Part shown: piece after piece, positions 59,401 to 60,764 of the stretch
Numbering within the stretch: the first letter of the stretch is position 1
Layout of the letters: each line of letters starts with the position of its first letter
Assembly: GCA_037127315.1 (NCBI GenBank)
Contig: JBBBDQ010001153.1
Location: 4,831,501-4,895,500 of the forward strand
DNA: 64,000 bases
Direction: 5' to 3'
Source of the DNA: Ascarosepion bandense
Taxonomy: Eukaryota > Mollusca > Cephalopoda > Sepiida > Sepiidae
Notes under the pieces: model-generated
What the model was told of the DNA's origin: nothing
What the model saw: the letters and a program-made list of their open reading frames with translations, nothing else
The model's database searches: none
Program-made: the position numbers and the translations under genes

Positions 59401-59974
59401 TCTTTTGAAATTCACAAAGACCACTAAAATCACTAGTGAAACTGGAGTTTCTTTTAACAGGTATAATAAACAATGATCTTGTTGCAGGCAATCAGAATCT
59501 TTTTATGCACACAGTATTTCCTGGTGGTGATTTTCAGTGCATATCCATTCATTATGATTTTGCTACATGATATTTATTCCAGGAACATTTAATTGATTTT
59601 CAAGAACATTATTGCCTCTTATGCTCACCTGAGTCAAACCCGATTGTGAGACAAATAACAGACCTTCCTAAATTACCTGTAGCTACACCTATGAACTCCT
59701 ATAATTTTTAATATTAGTTTTTCTTTCACATTGAAAGACTTAATGTAAGATTTGTGGAAGTAAGTTTTGTAAGACAGTATCAAAATATCAGCAAGAATAA
59801 TAAAATTTTTGATGGAAGAATTTTGCTATTGGAGTTATTTTTCTTTATGACATATACAGGTGCATGTTTGGTGGATGGGAACGTGTATAAAGTTGGTGAA
59901 ACATGGAAGCAGTCATGTTCCTTGACTTGTGTGTGTGAAGATGGTCACCATGGAATAGCAAGATGTTTTGATAC
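8171..59974 (+). CDS. Modular secreted protein gene: vWA, 3 ShKT, 2.5 VWC domains (partial, 14 exons)
   Basis: Fourteen exons can be chained on the + strand with AG acceptors, GT donors and matching phases throughout, and no stop in the joined frame. The domain order is linker, vWA, linker, ShKT, ShKT, linker, VWC, VWC, ShKT, linker, VWC (first half only). vWA domains bind ligands through a metal site. ShKT and VWC are small disulfide domains of secreted or matrix proteins, so an extracellular-matrix or adhesion role is inferred. No signal peptide, start codon or stop codon is seen. The 5' exons must lie left of the window or among the transposons of 1-8170, and the 3' part lies beyond 59974. 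Introns are packed with transposons. I do not recognise the orthologue. The exon chain is strongly supported, but the function is only a class-level inference. Confidence 0.85.
8195..11281 (+). other. Intron, no recognised element
   Basis: About 3.1 kb between the linker exon and the vWA exon. The segment 9640-10020 is less AT-rich than its surroundings and could be part of an LTR or other repeat, but no coding motif or terminal repeat supports that. A short duplicated phrase (GTATACAACAAATATGA) occurs at about 10505 and 10556. Confidence 0.5.
11282..11552 (+). CDS. vWA domain exon, first half
   Basis: The acceptor is TTCTATTAAAG and the donor GTAAGG. The exon is 271 bases, entering in phase 1 and leaving in phase 2. 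It encodes the N-terminal half of a von Willebrand factor A domain. After the opening Cys comes beta strand ADIVFVLDSSGS, which carries the DxSxS part of the metal-ion-dependent adhesion site. Next are the helix around NFKMMLSFVNSLV and the strand QVGILRYNS. The exon ends with SGNTATSAAI, which supplies the MIDAS threonine. It joins the exon at 17279 in frame. The apparent ATG at 11218 lies in the intron, upstream of the acceptor, and is not needed as a start. Confidence 0.93.
11553..12770 (+). other. Intron, no recognised element
   Basis: AT-rich sequence following the vWA donor site. No coding, repeat or RNA feature could be supported. Confidence 0.5.
12775..12890 (+). mobile_element. Ty3/gypsy gag fragment, + orientation
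   Basis: Twenty bases from 12778 (TTCACTGGATGACCCAGAAC) are identical to the gag start of the gypsy copy at 60768. The resemblance continues with substitutions for about 100 bases (SLDDPEHIETSI, then an LTEEKEM-like stretch). The rest of the element is absent on this strand. It lies opposite in orientation to the gypsy copy at 13235-14960. Confidence 0.65.
13017..13240 (-). mobile_element. LINE copy D, 3' end fragment
   Basis: On the minus strand this is the last 220 bases of the LINE family. It starts at the conserved C-terminal WNSLP-type segment and ends with the signature TTGCTCGGGGTGAAACG and a poly(A), seen as the T run at 13018-13030. Its 5' end coincides with the truncated integrase end of the gypsy copy beside it. 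Confidence 0.8.
13235..14960 (-). mobile_element. Ty3/gypsy copy lacking RT and RNase H, minus strand
   Basis: Read from high to low coordinates, gag runs from about 14930 to 14220 (EASRFCKFKKHGTEEMTIK, YKHKIL, then a zinc-knuckle-like HEQDKTK stretch). Protease-like sequence follows to about 13790 (FDGTFETN). The next recognisable part, from about 13740, is the region just before and including integrase (HRLTIEKG, LRLEAK-PGYLN, DHVHVKGIGLFLILVD, GWPEMIRVQDMKSATVKQ). Reverse transcriptase and RNase H are therefore deleted. Many stops are present. The integrase is cut off next to LINE copy D. Confidence 0.7.
14961..15839 (+). other. Intron, no recognised element
   Basis: No gene, RNA or repeat could be supported in this stretch between two mobile-element remnants. 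Confidence 0.5.
15840..16330 (-). mobile_element. LINE reverse transcriptase fragment (L1/Tx1-like), minus strand
   Basis: The minus-strand frame at 16025-16270 continues in frame past one stop. It reads QMHFQNTF-like sequence, then GFECLSYELYLRLSHM, VITLLKEYKHVE, and after the stop ELDNYRYITLLNTVLKILAK. This is the N-terminal RT block of L1/Tx1-type LINEs, where PGxDGLPYELY and DNYRPITLLN are typical. The palm with the YxDD box is not found. The clade assignment is tentative. Confidence 0.6.
16490..17100 (+). other. Unrecognised former coding sequence, open on both strands
   Basis: The frame 16500-16838 (112 codons) is open on +, and 16490-16777 (95 codons) is open on -. The local composition is less AT-rich than the flanks. 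The + reading has a plausible protein-like composition (SLSCGTWHNEEDLDRPFS, EYLGRPFKIPYPYL). No family was recognised. It sits between a LINE fragment and the vWA exon, so a transposon origin is likely but unproven. Confidence 0.35.
17279..17565 (+). CDS. vWA domain exon, second half
   Basis: A 100-base CT-rich tract ending TATTTCAG precedes this 287-base exon, and the donor is GTGAGG. It enters in phase 2 and leaves in phase 1. It completes the vWA fold: the segment after the MIDAS threonine, then GVPKIAIVITDGKS with the third MIDAS aspartate, then the hydrophobic strand NIIMFAIGIGS, and finally a helix with a closing Cys (NKTCK). The MIDAS residues from the two exons are all present, so metal-dependent ligand binding is plausible. 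The domain end coincides with the exon end. Confidence 0.93.
17566..18045 (+). other. AT-rich intron, nothing identified
   Basis: Very AT-rich sequence after the vWA donor. No feature was supported. Confidence 0.5.
18050..18240 (-). repeat. tRNA-derived SINE, partial (lacks A box)
   Basis: This shares the body of the SINE at 22640-22885: the CAACATTTTGGCCATTGTA module, the AAGTTATTTGTTCACCACT segment, and the B-box complement GGTATTGAACTC at 18203-18214. The A-box region is not recognisable beyond 18240, so the head is truncated or diverged. Confidence 0.7.
18250..20395 (+). other. Intron with two unrecognised short frames
   Basis: Frames at 18919-19251 (110 codons) and 19612-19887 (91 codons) are open on +, but neither shows a family motif. 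Between them are several stops. They could be decayed transposon coding sequence. No terminal repeats or simple tails were seen around them. Confidence 0.3.
20397..20448. repeat. (TA)n microsatellite
   Basis: About 25 uninterrupted TA units. Confidence 0.97.
20690..21345. repeat. Strand-asymmetric T-rich then A-rich block
   Basis: From about 20690 to 21150 the + strand is strongly T-rich with G (TTTTTGTTTG-like motifs). From 21160 to 21345 it switches abruptly to A-rich with C and almost no T (AAACAACAATAAATAACAA-like). The two parts are roughly complementary in composition around a centre near 21155, so the region could fold back. The open frames on both strands here are low-complexity artefacts. 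Confidence 0.7.
21978..22004 (+). CDS. Linker micro-exon 2 (27 bases)
   Basis: TTTTTGTTTTTCAG precedes 27 bases encoding EIPKDSKPL, followed by the consensus donor GTAAGT. It is phase 1 to phase 1 and keeps the frame between the vWA exon and the first ShKT exon. The sequence is short, polar and proline-containing, as expected for an inter-domain hinge. Being symmetric, it could be skipped without a frameshift. Confidence 0.75.
   Translation, partial: KFQKTANH
22640..22885 (-). repeat. tRNA-derived SINE with A and B boxes
   Basis: On the minus strand the head reads TGGCCCAGTGG (A box, complement of 22871-22881) and GAGTTCAATACC (B box, complement of 22819-22830), about 40 bases apart as in tRNA-type polymerase III promoters. 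A body follows with a CATGGATACC segment and the GGCAATAAAGATGAGGACAAT module near 22680. The same body occurs at 18050, 33709 and 56825. Related tRNA SINEs are known from cephalopods; the exact family name is not assigned. Confidence 0.75.
23060..24420 (-). mobile_element. Penelope-like element remnant (RT and GIY-YIG part), minus strand
   Basis: From high to low coordinates: NSAYFVELIKDAPI and MSLDMVHLFTKVPTVE (about 24250-24150), then AMCSPLSPSLDNIYMEYVE and LKPTLWLRYNDDTY (about 23990-23880), the Penelope-type RT with a YNDD catalytic box. At 23432-23650 comes the connecting domain ending AVCLPYVKGLS. Below 23330 there is a stop-ridden remnant (NGVCHS, then AHM and HHPFGMKLK) fitting the C-terminal GIY-YIG endonuclease domain. 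Frameshifts separate the blocks. It ends about 150 bases before the ShKT exon at 24568. Confidence 0.8.
24568..24675 (+). CDS. ShKT domain exon 1
   Basis: This 108-base exon (acceptor GTATTTTAG, donor GTAAGT, phase 1-1) encodes one complete ShKT domain. Six cysteines are spaced C-x6-C-x7-C-x10-C-x3-C-x2-C, with the typical ending CPNYCGLC. ShKT is named after a sea anemone peptide but is a widespread extracellular domain in metalloproteases and matrix proteins, so nothing here indicates a toxin. The exon starts about 150 bases beyond a Penelope-like remnant. Confidence 0.92.
25145..26011 (+). mobile_element. RTE-like LINE fragment with chimeric 3' end
   Basis: The frame 25158-25844 (228 codons) is a long stretch of reverse transcriptase: IGQEQCSFIKDTGKRNAIF, DLYLCFNDCAKAFYKI, FSLDLFNLYSENIL, NNLRYADDTMLIAGTE, KKGLQISCKKTE and FKYLGSVI. 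The YADD box is intact, although the block before it (ERGISLFSLDLF) has lost the usual QGC. At about 25901 the reading jumps from KVLRN directly to the extreme C-terminal end (ITYILKGKG-type), followed by GAAGAAGAA and a 53-base unknown tail. The last 164 bases (25848-26011) are identical to 46314-46477 in reverse complement. Confidence 0.85.
26012..26810 (+). other. Intron, no recognised element
   Basis: AT-rich sequence between two LINE fragments. No motif or repeat was supported. Confidence 0.5.
26811..27656 (+). mobile_element. LINE copy E, 5' truncated
   Basis: It starts within the post-palm region (DQASLSESNTLSLLGLTLS in shifting frames). It passes through the IHPCI and IQRRIGNEI segments and the C-terminal FYKYFHGFCSNKLSSLVP part. 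It ends at 27616-27655 with the family signature TTGCTTGGAGTGAAAGGATT and an A run. Frame 27198-27425 holds the best-preserved piece. It lies 112 bases upstream of the second ShKT exon. Confidence 0.88.
27769..27891 (+). CDS. ShKT domain exon 2
   Basis: This 123-base exon (acceptor CATCTTAG, donor GTAAAT, phase 1-1) encodes a second complete ShKT domain with the same six-cysteine spacing as the exon at 24568, ending CPKSCGYC. A LINE copy ends 112 bases upstream, and a perfectly duplicated 131-base retroposon segment starts only 4 bases after the exon. The splice sites are therefore tightly bracketed by mobile DNA. Confidence 0.92.
27896..28157 (+). repeat. Perfect 131-base tandem duplication
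   Basis: Two head-to-tail copies (27896-28026 and 28027-28157) agree at every base by eye. The unit includes TATAGCCTGGCGTTGCTCGG, which looks like the 5' end of a short retroposon whose 3' part is at 28560-28800. The first copy begins 4 bases after the second ShKT exon. The apparent frames at 27850-28187 are repeat-derived. Confidence 0.95.
28560..28800 (+). repeat. Retroposon 3' region with (CA)n tail
   Basis: This contains AAAATCGGTTCAGCCATTTT, then GGAGTCTAT, a CA-rich microsatellite at 28722-28779, and AAAGTTTCATTTATAAATAAG. This arrangement (a CGGTTCAGCCATTTTGGAG-type core, a simple repeat and a TTATAAATA end) is common at the 3' end of RTE-related retroposons in invertebrates. It probably belongs with the 5' part duplicated at 27896. 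Confidence 0.6.
28801..29339. other. Intron, no recognised element
   Basis: The minus frame at 28821-29042 (73 codons) shows no family motif. Nothing else was supported. Confidence 0.45.
29340..30185 (-). mobile_element. Mariner-like transposase remnant, minus strand
   Basis: On the minus strand the N-terminal helix-turn-helix part (EVCVLIKHCFLM) is at 29900-30183. Next come KLKLHEIAEELNILKSSVFT, MRKMCSKWVLRLL and FLCRYVTINEAWI at 29636-29914, and the middle of the catalytic domain at 29490-29640. The first catalytic aspartate, normally in T-x-D-E-x-W, is Asn here (TINEAW), so it is catalytically dead besides having frameshifts. It differs from the + strand mariner at 4030. Ends and terminal repeats were not defined. 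Confidence 0.85.
30186..30727 (+). other. Intron, nothing identified
   Basis: AT-rich sequence up to the linker exon at 30728. No feature was supported. Confidence 0.5.
30728..30754 (+). CDS. Linker micro-exon 3 (27 bases)
   Basis: TTACTTTCTAG precedes 27 bases encoding GNKTEIGDE, and the donor is GTAAGA. It is phase 1-1 and joins the second ShKT exon to the first VWC exon in frame. It contains an N-K-T sequon that could be N-glycosylated. The size class matches the linker exons at 21978 and 55678. Confidence 0.75.
30755..32046 (+). other. Intron, nothing identified
   Basis: AT-rich sequence without a recognisable element. Confidence 0.5.
32047..32164 (+). CDS. VWC domain 1, first half exon
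   Basis: This 118-base exon (acceptor AATTTGCAG, donor GTAAAA, phase 1 in, phase 2 out) encodes the N-terminal half of a von Willebrand factor C domain. The pattern is C, then GESWQDGC, then CxCxC-like spacing with FSC near the end, giving five of the ten cysteines. The rest is on the exon at 39199. The open frame runs on past the donor to 32274, but that part is intron. Confidence 0.9.
32638..32950 (+). repeat. About 109-base tandem repeat, 2.9 copies
   Basis: Units begin at about 32641, 32751 and 32859 (periods 110 and 108), each with GCATTGCTACTGAC, an A-rich spacer, TTACTGTTTTCTACAA and AGTTTATGTATAATATCTTT. Units differ mainly in the A run. There is no spacer diversity, so this is a minisatellite. 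Confidence 0.93.
32951..33185 (+). repeat. Retroposon-like segment with (GAT)n tail
   Basis: This less AT-rich segment, which starts AGGTTGTAAAAAATACCAGG at about 32961, ends CTCGGCCGAGGCCGCAGAAT followed by six or seven ATG/GAT triplets at 33151-33177. A GC-rich end plus a triplet tail is characteristic of a short retroposon or LINE 3' end. It directly follows the tandem repeat. Confidence 0.5.
33709..34024. repeat. Fold-back (inverted) SINE-related repeat
   Basis: The left arm 33709-33849 and right arm 33885-34024 are near-perfect reverse complements separated by a 35-base loop. Arm ends are TACACTATTTACATTATTTG and its complement. The arms contain the CAACATTTCAGCCATTGTAC and CCTTCTTCAGGTGCTAG modules found in the SINEs at 18050 and 22640. 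Confidence 0.88.
34025..36059 (+). other. Intron, mostly unidentified
   Basis: No coding or repeat feature was supported. At about 34350 AGTTCAAATCC resembles a B box but no convincing A box accompanies it. Confidence 0.45.
36060..37850 (-). mobile_element. Ty3/gypsy pol remnant, minus strand, interrupted
   Basis: From high to low: the RT/RNase H connection (LKKLLTSEQSLIYYDLKHQK, LDASEYGIEAVIG at 37589-37800), RNase H continuing to about 37510 (FVVKKFNRM), and then an insert. RNase H resumes at 37150 (LLSIFGFTKEITMYAANRLQ, KKLGLADGLSRL). Integrase end sequence follows at 36105-36314 (YYPRSNAQVEQFVHTFKRAL). The region between about 36320 and 36960 is largely unreadable. It differs from the family at 13235 and 60765. 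Confidence 0.75.
37154..37506 (-). mobile_element. Putative solo LTR inserted in gypsy RNase H
   Basis: About 350 bases split a reading frame that is recognisable on both sides. On the minus strand the insert starts TGTTATGTTATGGTGC and ends CTCCACAACA, so it has TG...CA ends. It contains ACTATATATAATTACC as a TATA-like box and CTGTGTTCTGTATCTTGC farther down. Flanking 4-mers CATC and CATT agree at three of four positions. That fits an LTR left after recombination, but the family was not recognised. Confidence 0.5.
38395..38490 (-). repeat. tRNA-derived SINE head
   Basis: The minus strand reads CATCGCTGAGTGGATAA (A-box-like) and GGGTTCAAATCCTGG (B box) about 45 bases apart. The T-arm and acceptor stems do not pair as in a functional tRNA, so I call it a SINE head rather than a gene. 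Confidence 0.55.
39199..39338 (+). CDS. VWC domain 1, second half exon
   Basis: This 140-base exon (acceptor GTATTTTCAG, donor GTAAGT, phase 2 in, phase 1 out) supplies the other five cysteines of the VWC domain: RCP, then PPQC, NNCC and PVC. A basic His/Lys-rich tail (HKHGKH) follows the domain. Joined to the exon at 32047 it gives the full ten-cysteine pattern. The intron between them is about 7 kb and holds a gypsy copy, SINEs and a tandem repeat. Confidence 0.9.
39595..40726. mobile_element. TIR element with 11-base target duplication (Mutator-like, non-autonomous)
   Basis: Terminal inverted repeats at 39606-39640 and 40681-40715 match perfectly over the outer 28 bases (CAGTCAGTTAAGTGCC...) and imperfectly for a few more. 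Immediately outside both ends is ATATACCTATT, at 39595-39605 and 40716-40726. The 1110-base element has no transposase. Its interior is a patchwork: a GC-rich block with an A tract (39640-39955), and a tRNA-like unit (40386-40495). Target duplications of 9-11 bases with long TIRs are typical of Mutator-like elements; that class is inferred only from this. Confidence 0.8.
40386..40495 (-). repeat. tRNA-like unit between inverted arms, inside the TIR element
   Basis: On the minus strand TAGTGCAGTGG (A box, complement of 40452-40462) and GAGTTTGAATTC (B box, complement of 40409-40420) lie about 32 bases apart. The unit is enclosed by inverted arms AGTGAATGCAAGGAATTCAA at 40386 and its near complement at 40474-40495. 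It is a SINE head or SINE-derived structure, not an intact tRNA. Confidence 0.6.
41565..44930 (-). mobile_element. LINE copy F, near full length with endonuclease
   Basis: On the minus strand a long leader (44930-44480) precedes ATG at 44476. The APE-type endonuclease at 43967-44476 shows FTNIQGI, a catalytic-Glu position changed to Lys (LCKTNL) and GDFNAHH. SDHAVVSVNF lies at 43780. Linker pieces follow, then the RT: STADML near 42790, a small deletion in the AGVPQGS block at about 42540, and catalytic YANDTT at 42450, where an Asp is Asn. The C-terminal part is near 41830-41960 (FYKYFHSFC-like). The usual 3' signature is not found. Multiple frameshifts make it inactive. Confidence 0.88.
45266..45380 (+). 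CDS. VWC domain 2, first half exon
   Basis: This 115-base exon (acceptor AATGTTTCAG, donor GTAATT, phase 1 in, phase 2 out) encodes the start of a second VWC domain: DVC, GWSVGC, ADC, ICQ and WIC give five cysteines. It has the same length as the exon at 59860 and is three bases shorter than the one at 32047, consistent with tandem exon-pair duplication. Confidence 0.92.
45828..46830 (-). mobile_element. RTE-like LINE copy with embedded chimeric block
   Basis: On the minus strand RT runs from about 46830 (NLYSENILSKLEFMPG, NNLKYADDTMLIADTE, KKGLQINCKKTECM, FKYLGSVITEDGKCD) to KVLRN at about 46425. A 115-base block follows: the extreme 3' end of such an element, GAAGAAGAA, and an unknown tail. 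The normal C-terminal domain then resumes at 46302 (LKTRKRVLDCYILSVLQYGS, EMWFYRRMLRISWIEH, LKFLGHAMRKE) and runs to 45828. The block plus its 5' flank is identical to the end of the copy at 25145. It lies in the intron between the two halves of VWC domain 2. Confidence 0.85.
47290..47400. repeat. (TA)n and (GT)n compound microsatellite
   Basis: TA units at 47290-47328 and 47331-47354 are followed by GT units at about 47364-47400. They explain the apparent repetitive frames on both strands. Confidence 0.97.
47465..47862 (-). mobile_element. RTE-like LINE C-terminal fragment
   Basis: The minus frame 47482-48015 includes EAAEMWFYRRMLRISWTEHT, QLKFLGHAMRKESLENLILT, RRDRGRQWITYLQSL and an end at YVLKGQGT. 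A (GAA)n tail at 47465-47481 follows. The frame above about 47862 is intron sequence. It is the normal 3' terminus of the family, useful for judging the chimeric copies. Confidence 0.85.
48035..48168 (+). CDS. VWC domain 2, second half exon
   Basis: This 134-base exon (acceptor TTATACAG, donor GTATAT, phase 2 in, phase 1 out) completes VWC domain 2 with RCP, PANC, GQCC and VKC. A charged tail (FKGHGKMVDR) follows, resembling the basic tail after the first VWC. The domain pair is clearly paralogous to 32047+39199. Confidence 0.92.
48169..49459 (+). other. Intron, nothing identified
   Basis: AT-rich sequence with no supported element. Confidence 0.5.
49460..49588 (+). CDS. ShKT domain exon 3
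   Basis: This 129-base exon (acceptor ACTATTTTAG, donor GTGAGT, phase 1-1) opens with a short Pro/Asn linker and encodes a third ShKT domain with six cysteines ending CPHFCNKC. The spacing between the first two cysteines is one residue shorter than in the other two. A LINE copy begins within tens of bases of the donor site. That copy supplies the apparent open frame at 49469-49678 on the other strand. Confidence 0.9.
49600..52670 (-). mobile_element. LINE copy G, long copy with endonuclease remnants
   Basis: On the minus strand the leader matches that of copy F near 52560-52670. Endonuclease pieces lie at 51947-52309 (FGDFNTHHAKWL) and SDHAVVSINI at about 51770. RT lies at 50350-51035 (RSTADMLTTIIEYM, AGVSQGS-like MGVSQGSILG, intact YADDTT). 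C-terminal parts lie near 49880-49990. The frame breaks between blocks. The 3' portion reaches to within tens of bases of the ShKT exon donor at 49588, and the family 3' signature is missing there. The catalytic box survives, but the ORF does not. Confidence 0.88.
52671..55677 (+). other. Intron, nothing identified
   Basis: About 3 kb of AT-rich DNA. Minus frames at 52657-52917, 52933-53130 and 54800-54988 show no family motif and look like chance or low-complexity frames. Confidence 0.45.
55678..55701 (+). CDS. Linker micro-exon 4 (24 bases)
   Basis: A run of T ending TTTTTTTTCAG precedes 24 bases encoding TPSVPSE, followed by donor GTATGA. It is phase 1-1 and links the third ShKT to the third VWC in frame. 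The Thr/Pro/Ser content suits a flexible hinge. Confidence 0.7.
56006..56100 (+). repeat. SINE-related module fragment
   Basis: ATTTGGACTATTGTCCTCAT and CAACATTTCAGCCATTGTGC repeat the outer module of the fold-back elements at 33709 and 56825. Confidence 0.65.
56825..57200. repeat. Fold-back SINE-related repeat with two nested inverted pairs
   Basis: The inner arms 56903-56948 and 56959-57003 are near-perfect complements carrying the SINE B-box segment (GGTATTGAACTC and its complement). The outer arms, 56828-56875 and 57153-57198, repeat the TTTACATTATTCAGAC module and its complement. The whole unit is a head-to-head pair of the SINE seen at 22640. Confidence 0.82.
57201..57784 (+). other. 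Intron, nothing identified
   Basis: No feature was supported. The end of this stretch may be decayed upstream sequence of the Penelope-like fragment. Confidence 0.4.
57785..58340 (+). mobile_element. Penelope-like element RT fragment, second type, + strand
   Basis: In changing frames: SKPLGFLMVNIYMGFSEQRLF, ICYVHCNDET (the catalytic box, with YVDD degraded to HCND), ADAFHDILNDFHQTLHFNYE, then INLIKTLVHQVL and a short tail. The order and spacing match the RT palm and thumb of Penelope-like elements that have NIYxGFxE before the catalytic box. This is a different type from the copy at 23060. No endonuclease part was recognised. Confidence 0.65.
58610..58870 (-). mobile_element. RTE-like LINE C-terminal fragment, diverged
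   Basis: On the minus strand, YITYLVNMSKWMLEQVLGEI and then KAIKDR-like sequence end at the position equivalent to the 3' terminus of the copies at 45828 and 47465 (CTTCAGGATATAAACAATCA against CTTCAGGACGTAGGCAATCA). It lacks a clear GAA tail. Confidence 0.7.
58871..59859 (+). other. Intron, nothing identified
   Basis: No element or exon was recognised up to the acceptor at 59859. Confidence 0.45.
59860..59974 (+). CDS. VWC domain 3, first half exon
   Basis: This 115-base exon (acceptor CATATACAG, donor GTAAGT, phase 1 in, phase 2 out) encodes GAC, QSC, LTC, VCE and ARC, the five-cysteine first half of a VWC domain. The matching second half would be the next exon. I do not find it before 64000, where a gypsy element fills the intron. 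The open frame upstream from 59754 is intronic. Confidence 0.9.
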
Positions 59975-60764
59975 GTAAGTGAACATTAATTACATAAAAA
60001 GAAACTGAAGATAAAAAATATTCCCTACTTCTTGAAATATAGCTGACGCATTGCATAAAAACACTGAATGAAGTTTCATACTCTGAAAGAAACAGTCATT
60101 TCACTATAATCAGAAAAAACTTGCATTTTAATTGACATCTAAGTGATTTCACAATATATTAATTTTACCCACCATAGCTTTGCTGTTCATATAATGTGTA
60201 AAATTAAAACTCTAAGAAACCTTGTCATGGAACGATACCTAGAAAGCTAGTCGTGCAGACAGTCATAATTCTATTTTAAATTTAATCCTGATGGAGTGCC
60301 CCAAATAATAGTTTTTTGACAGATTAAAATAAGCTTAATATTTATCAGAGTGTCTTGCAATGAGAGAGTTTAGCAAGTTTTCTCACACATCAATAAAATT
60401 GTGTTGAGTTTAGCTCTTATTGCTTACTTCATACTTGAGTCCTTGCACCAAATAATGCTAAGTATATAAATATTTGGTTAACTTATTACAAAATATTTAT
60501 TATCAAGTTAGCCTAGCAGACTATTATTGCTGCAATAAATTTTTCAGTGTATGTCTCACACTGGTGATCTTATGCCATACTAAGCTAATTGTAATAAATA
60601 ATTGTTGGTGTGCCTCACATTGAAATGATAATAAAACTACCATATTTAAAGAAATAAGACAGAAAATAGCCTGTCGTCACAGAGGACACGCAGAGCTGTG
60701 CTATGACTACTGCTACACACATTGGTAAGCAAATCATAACAAGGGTGTCGCTGATATGATTCAT
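59975..60764 (+). other. Intron, nothing identified; possible gypsy leader at the end
   Basis: The last 100 bases before the gag start (GACACGCAGAGCTGTGCTAT onward) may be the leader of the gypsy element. A 5' LTR and primer-binding site were not identified. Confidence 0.4.

Noticed and set aside
59754..59978. Start of a separate small gene with an ATG at 59754
   Set aside because: The cysteine-rich part begins exactly at a splice acceptor at 59860 with the expected phase. The upstream frame is intron.
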